Positions 6,799 to 9,891 of a DNA stretch of 9,891 nt are shown in pieces; position 1 is the stretch's first letter; each line of letters begins with the position of its first letter. Source of the DNA: Bacillota bacterium (GTDB lineage Bacteria; Bacillota; Limnochordia; Darwinibacteriales; Darwinibacteriaceae); contig JAAZLB010000079.1 in assembly GCA_012799535.1 (NCBI GenBank), positions 1 to 9,891 on the forward strand, written 5' to 3'. Made by a program: the position numbers and the translations under genes. A model generated the notes under the pieces. It saw nothing but the letters and a program-made list of their open reading frames with translations. It was not told the origin of the DNA and searched no databases.

Positions 6799-7200
6799 AT
6801 GGCTACCTCAGTAGAAAGGGCTTTAGCTCTAAAAAATATTGCAGTGGTTGGATTAAGTAAAGATCCTACTAAAGCAGCACATACTGTTCCCCGGTATCTA
6901 CAGCATCAAGGCTACAAGATTATTCCAGTGAATCCCTTTGGGGGCGAGGAATTATTAGGTGAAAAAGTCTATAATAAGGTTAGTGAAATTGAAGGCCCAG
7001 TGGATCTAGTTGTGGTTTTTAGACCAAGTGCCGAGGTGCCTGCAGTGCTTAAAGATGTCTTAACCCGCCAAGATGTGCAGGGAGTTTGGTTACAAGAAGG
7101 GATCACGAGTTCTGAGGCGGAAGAACTTGTCTCTAAACGGGGATTAATTTTCGTACAGGATAAATGTACTTTTAAAGAACATCGTAGATTGCAACGGTAG
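6799..7200 (+). CDS. CoA-binding domain protein (YccU/COG1832-like)
   Basis: A small 133-residue single-domain protein with the Rossmann-like CoA-binding fold related to the N-terminal part of succinyl-CoA synthetase alpha. Visible features are the nucleotide loop VVGLSKDPTKAAH (16-28), IPVNPF (42-47), DLVVVFRPS (69-77), GVWLQEGI (95-102) and the C-terminal DKCTFKEHRR (121-130) with a conserved Cys and His. The family is widespread and its physiological role is unsettled; a CoA-responsive or regulatory role is only a guess. The start has AAAGGGG (6783-6789) 9 nt upstream, with GAGGTG closer in. It opens the downstream operon, divergent from the exonuclease with 70 nt between start codons, and ends 8 nt before the M20 gene. 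A plus-strand promoter must lie in or near that gap, but its boxes are weak (TTGGAT at 6742-6747 with TATCAT at 6766-6771). Confidence 0.88.
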   Translation: MATSVERALALKNIAVVGLSKDPTKAAHTVPRYLQHQGYKIIPVNPFGGEELLGEKVYNKVSEIEGPVDLVVVFRPSAEVPAVLKDVLTRQDVQGVWLQEGITSSEAEELVSKRGLIFVQDKCTFKEHRRLQR

Positions 7201-7208
7201 GTGAGGGT

Positions 7209-8363
7209 ATGGATTGGAAATCCTTAGTGAGCGCGGAAATTGAGAATAACCGCGCTCTTTTAGAAAGTTTAGCACAGACAATTGGTGCAAACCCAGAACT
7301 GGGTTTTGTAGAACATGAGGCTAGTCGCCTGCTAACCTCAACCTTAGAACAGGCTGGTTATGAGGTGACAAGGGGTGTAGCAGGCTTAGATACTGCTTTT
7401 CAGGGAGTTTTAGGTACTGGAAAGCCTAATTTGGCACTCCTTTGTGAATATGATGCTTTACCGGAAATTGGGCATGCTTGTGGACATAATTTAATTGGGG
7501 TAGCTAGTGTGGGGGCGGCCCTAGGTTTAGCACCCATTATTCCCCAATTAGGAGGAAAAGTTACTGTTTTTGGAGCCCCTGGAGAAGAGACGGGAGGGGG
7601 CAAAGTGTTATTAGTTGAGGCTGGACTTTTCCAAGATATTGATGCAGCCATGATGTTTCACCCCTCTAATCAAAATTTACTGATGGGAACAAGTAATGCT
7701 ATTGATGCCTATGAGTTTGTGTTTAGTGGTAAAGAAGCCCATGCAGCGTCCTCTCCTGAGGATGGTATTAACGCGTTAGATGGAGTGATTGCGCTCTTTA
7801 ACGGTATTAACGCCTTAAGAGAACATCTACCAGATAGTATTAGAATCCACGGAATTATTTCTGAAGGGGGCCAGGCTCCTAATGTGGTGCCCGGTCGTGC
7901 TGTGGCCCGCTTTTACATTCGGGCACCCGAGCGAACACTGCTAGATGCTACAACTGCTAAGGTATTTAAGGTGGCAGAAGGGGCCTCCTTAATGACGGGT
8001 ACTCAAGTCGTGTGGGAAAAATTTGAACCTTCTAACGATAATTTCGTACCTAATCAACCTCTCGCTCTAGCCTTTGGAGCTAATTTGCAAAAATTGGGGG
8101 TTACGGAGATTCAAGAATTTGCAGAAGGGCGAGGTTCTTCTGATATGGGTAATGTATCTCAGGTGGTTCCTGCAATTCATCCCTATTTAAGTATTGGGGA
8201 TGGTTTGGTGGGTCATACACCAGAGTTTGCCCAAGCCGCTGTAAGTCCGGGAGGTATGGAAACTATGATTTTGGCGGCCCAAGCCTTGGCCTATACTATT
8301 ATTGATCTTTTAGTTAATCCCCAGCTGTTACACACTGTTCAGAGGGAGCATGAGGGCAGATGA
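7209..8363 (+). CDS. M20-family amidohydrolase/peptidase (AbgB/ACY1L2-like)
   Basis: A 384-residue M20D-type metallohydrolase. These enzymes hydrolyse amide bonds of N-acylated or aminobenzoyl amino acids and some dipeptides. Metal-site motifs are CEYDALPEIGHACGHN (79-94, with Asp82, His89 and His93), PGEETGGGK (124-132, Glu126/Glu127, one the catalytic base), FHPSN (150-154) and GHTPEF (335-340). The dimerisation (lid) domain spans about 165-285 and includes SGKEAHAA (173-180). No signal peptide is present, so it is cytoplasmic. AGGTGAGGG (7199-7207) provides the ribosome site. The TGA overlaps the ATG of the next gene by 4 nt. Its substrate is not readable from sequence. Its neighbours hint at a peptide or acyl-amino-acid substrate linked to wall turnover, but this is inference only. 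Confidence 0.9.
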   Translation: MDWKSLVSAEIENNRALLESLAQTIGANPELGFVEHEASRLLTSTLEQAGYEVTRGVAGLDTAFQGVLGTGKPNLALLCEYDALPEIGHACGHNLIGVASVGAALGLAPIIPQLGGKVTVFGAPGEETGGGKVLLVEAGLFQDIDAAMMFHPSNQNLLMGTSNAIDAYEFVFSGKEAHAASSPEDGINALDGVIALFNGINALREHLPDSIRIHGIISEGGQAPNVVPGRAVARFYIRAPERTLLDATTAKVFKVAEGASLMTGTQVVWEKFEPSNDNFVPNQPLALAFGANLQKLGVTEIQEFAEGRGSSDMGNVSQVVPAIHPYLSIGDGLVGHTPEFAQAAVSPGGMETMILAAQALAYTIIDLLVNPQLLHTVQREHEGR

Positions 8364-9847
8364 AACGAATCTTGCAGGTGGTTGTTTCCTTGACCATCCT
8401 CCTTTTGACGAGCGCCCTCAGCTTTGCCTTTGCTTCCCCCCTAGTTTTACCTGCGGATCGGGTTTTGCGGATTTCTCCAGAACAGGTGGAGTTTGAACAC
8501 CATGGCTTCTTGCCCATTAGTACTGAGGTTGAATGCTATCACCACTGGGAAGATGAGAGCTTTTCAGTACCCTTAGCTGCAGTCTTAGTAGGTTTTGCCG
8601 AGGTAGTTGCCACTTTAGAACAAGGGGAAATTGTCCGTCTTGATGTGTATGATCCTTTGTATATCCGCACCATGCTCGTGGCCATCACTACGGATCAATT
8701 TCGAAGTATTGAACATGAAAGTCTCAAATTTAGTCCCACATCCAAGCTTTATGTGGAAGAGAAGGGTACCGGACGAGGTTTTGTGGTACATGAGGGAGAA
8801 GAGATTGAAGTATATGCCCATGATAGTAAGTTACACATGATTGATGCCCGAGGTCACCTTTGGGTATTTGGGCCTAGAATCTATCTATGGCCCGATTTAA
8901 AGGGTCTAATCCAGATCAATTCTTTTCAACGGGGAACAGGGACCAAGTTTTATCCCCAATATCGGGGGCGCTTTGAATTGGCGATTATAGAACCAGAACG
9001 TTTTTTGACTATTAATGAAGTGGGTTTGGAAGAATATCTTTACCAGGTGGTACCAAGCGAAATGCCTATCACGTGGCCCCTAGAAGCTTTAAAAGCCCAG
9101 GCTGTAGCAGCTAGGACTTATGCAGTTGCCCAGGTGGTCTATTCCCGCCAGGGGCATCTAGGGTTTCATGTGAGTGATAGTACCAACTCTCAAGTGTATA
9201 ATAACCAACCGGAGGCTGCGAGCACCACAGCAGCAATTCAAGCCACCGCTGGGCAAATTCTCGCCAAGGGAGATGGAACAATCGGTTCTACCTATTTTTA
9301 TTCCACTTCTTCCCGAGGGGCTTTAACAAATTTAGCCCAGTGGAGGAAAACTGACGAATTAGGCTTAGAGGGTAATTCTCCTTGGTACCGGTGGCAATGC
9401 ACCTTAACCGCTGATGAATTGACCAAACTCTTACATCCTGTAGTGGGAAAAGAGGTGGGCAATATTCTTGGATTAAAAGTAGTAGAAAGGGATGAACTGG
9501 GGCGGGTCACAATACTTGGAGTACAAGGCACGGCAGGTGAAGCAACTATTAGTGGAGAACTAAACATCCGCACTACCTTAAAGCCCTCTAGCCTAAAACG
9601 GGGTAAAGACACCCTGACCAATCTTAGCTTATTGCCTAGCGCCTTTTTCTTTATGGAAACCAAGCAAAATCAACAGGGTGCCCTCCAATCTATTACCTTT
9701 TATGGTGGTGGAAGTGGGCATGGGCTAGGCATGAGTCAGTGGGGGGCTAAGGGCATGGCGGAGGCGGGCTTTTCCTACTTAGATATTTTGGAAAAGTATT
9801 ATCCAGAAGCGCATCTCATGACCCATTCTGAGCAATTGAGGTATTAG
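8360..9847 (+). CDS. Exported SpoIID/LytB-domain protein
   Basis: SpoIID is a lytic transglycosylase acting on peptide-stripped glycan during engulfment, and LytB-type relatives enhance amidase activity. The first 26 residues form a clear signal peptide (basic MKR, hydrophobic 5-22, likely cleavage after AFA). The SpoIID domain occupies about 205-490. It contains VPSEMPITWPLEALKAQAVA (231-250), where Glu234 matches the catalytic Glu, then ARTYAV, then SDSTNSQVY (272-280), YFYSTSSRG (312-320) and the signature SGHGLGMSQWGAKGM (452-466). The Cys/His residues of the usual THCQVY segment are absent. Residues 27-200 are an extension beyond canonical SpoIID (about 340 aa) and I do not recognise it. 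The ATG overlaps the M20 stop, with GAGGG (8352-8356) close upstream. Whether it acts in sporulation or vegetative growth is not evident. Confidence 0.92.
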   Translation: MKRILQVVVSLTILLLTSALSFAFASPLVLPADRVLRISPEQVEFEHHGFLPISTEVECYHHWEDESFSVPLAAVLVGFAEVVATLEQGEIVRLDVYDPLYIRTMLVAITTDQFRSIEHESLKFSPTSKLYVEEKGTGRGFVVHEGEEIEVYAHDSKLHMIDARGHLWVFGPRIYLWPDLKGLIQINSFQRGTGTKFYPQYRGRFELAIIEPERFLTINEVGLEEYLYQVVPSEMPITWPLEALKAQAVAARTYAVAQVVYSRQGHLGFHVSDSTNSQVYNNQPEAASTTAAIQATAGQILAKGDGTIGSTYFYSTSSRGALTNLAQWRKTDELGLEGNSPWYRWQCTLTADELTKLLHPVVGKEVGNILGLKVVERDELGRVTILGVQGTAGEATISGELNIRTTLKPSSLKRGKDTLTNLSLLPSAFFFMETKQNQQGALQSITFYGGGSGHGLGMSQWGAKGMAEAGFSYLDILEKYYPEAHLMTHSEQLRY

Positions 9848-9850
9848 ACT

Positions 9851-9891
9851 ATGGAAAAATCAGAAGCATCAAATTGGAAAATCCCCTGGAA
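9851..9891 (+). CDS. Start of a further gene in the downstream operon (partial)
   Basis: An ATG lies 3 nt after the SpoIID-like stop, with GAGGT (9838-9842) 8 nt upstream, a good ribosome site embedded in the previous gene's end. Thirteen codons are visible (MEKSEASNWKIPW) before the window ends. The close spacing suggests membership of the same operon. The fragment is too short to identify. Confidence 0.5.
   Translation, partial: MEKSEASNWKIPW

Noticed and set aside
7764..7813. In-frame direct repeat GGTATTAACGC (7764-7774 and 7803-7813) in the M20 gene, encoding GINAL twice.
   Set aside because: Only 11 nt long and within a segment whose protein sequence resembles that of ordinary family members; it looks like coding coincidence, not a repeat element.

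Overview
This window looks like the chromosome of a low-to-medium-GC Gram-positive bacterium, most likely a spore-forming Clostridia-type Firmicute. The evidence is a gene set resembling the Bacillus subtilis murein-recycling locus (MurQ, MurR, NagZ, NamZ), a SpoIID/LytB-domain protein with a signal peptide, tightly packed genes with purine-rich ribosome binding sites, and use of GTG and TTG starts. The species cannot be fixed from the sequence.

Region 1 (1-361) holds the last 29 codons of an unrecognised gene, a perfect 10-bp GC-rich hairpin that probably ends its transcription, and an AT-rich leader with no convincing promoter. Region 2 (365-5878, plus strand) is a five-gene cell-wall sugar salvage operon: murQ (MurNAc-6-phosphate etherase), namZ (exo-beta-N-acetylmuramidase, DUF1343/GH171), a murR-like RpiR/SIS regulator, a BadF/BadG-type amino-sugar kinase and nagZ (GH3 beta-N-acetylglucosaminidase). 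Spacings are short: a 4-nt overlap, then gaps of 27, 4 and 15 nt. As read, the two glycosidases free MurNAc and GlcNAc from non-reducing ends, the kinase phosphorylates the free sugar(s), MurQ turns MurNAc-6-P into GlcNAc-6-P plus D-lactate, and MurR would sense MurNAc-6-P. No transporter, PTS permease or AmiE-type amidase is present. Neither glycosidase has room for a signal peptide, so both should act in the cytoplasm, unlike their secreted B. subtilis counterparts.

Region 3 (5880-6728, minus strand) is a stand-alone 5'-3' exonuclease of the PolI N-terminal/FEN type. It converges on nagZ with one base between the stop codons. Its own promoter (an extended -10 box) and ribosome binding site point to a TTG start 24 nt inside the longest reading frame. 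Region 4 (6799-end, plus strand) is a second, divergent operon: a CoA-binding Rossmann protein, an M20 amidohydrolase (AbgB/ACY1L2-like), an exported SpoIID/LytB-domain protein overlapping it by 4 nt, and the first 13 codons of another gene.

Every complete gene can be assigned to a known family. I see no mobile element, CRISPR array, tRNA or rRNA. The points most worth checking are the apparently intracellular NamZ/NagZ pair combined with a kinase instead of a PTS, and the SpoIID-like protein with an uncharacterised N-terminal half and no zinc-site Cys/His.
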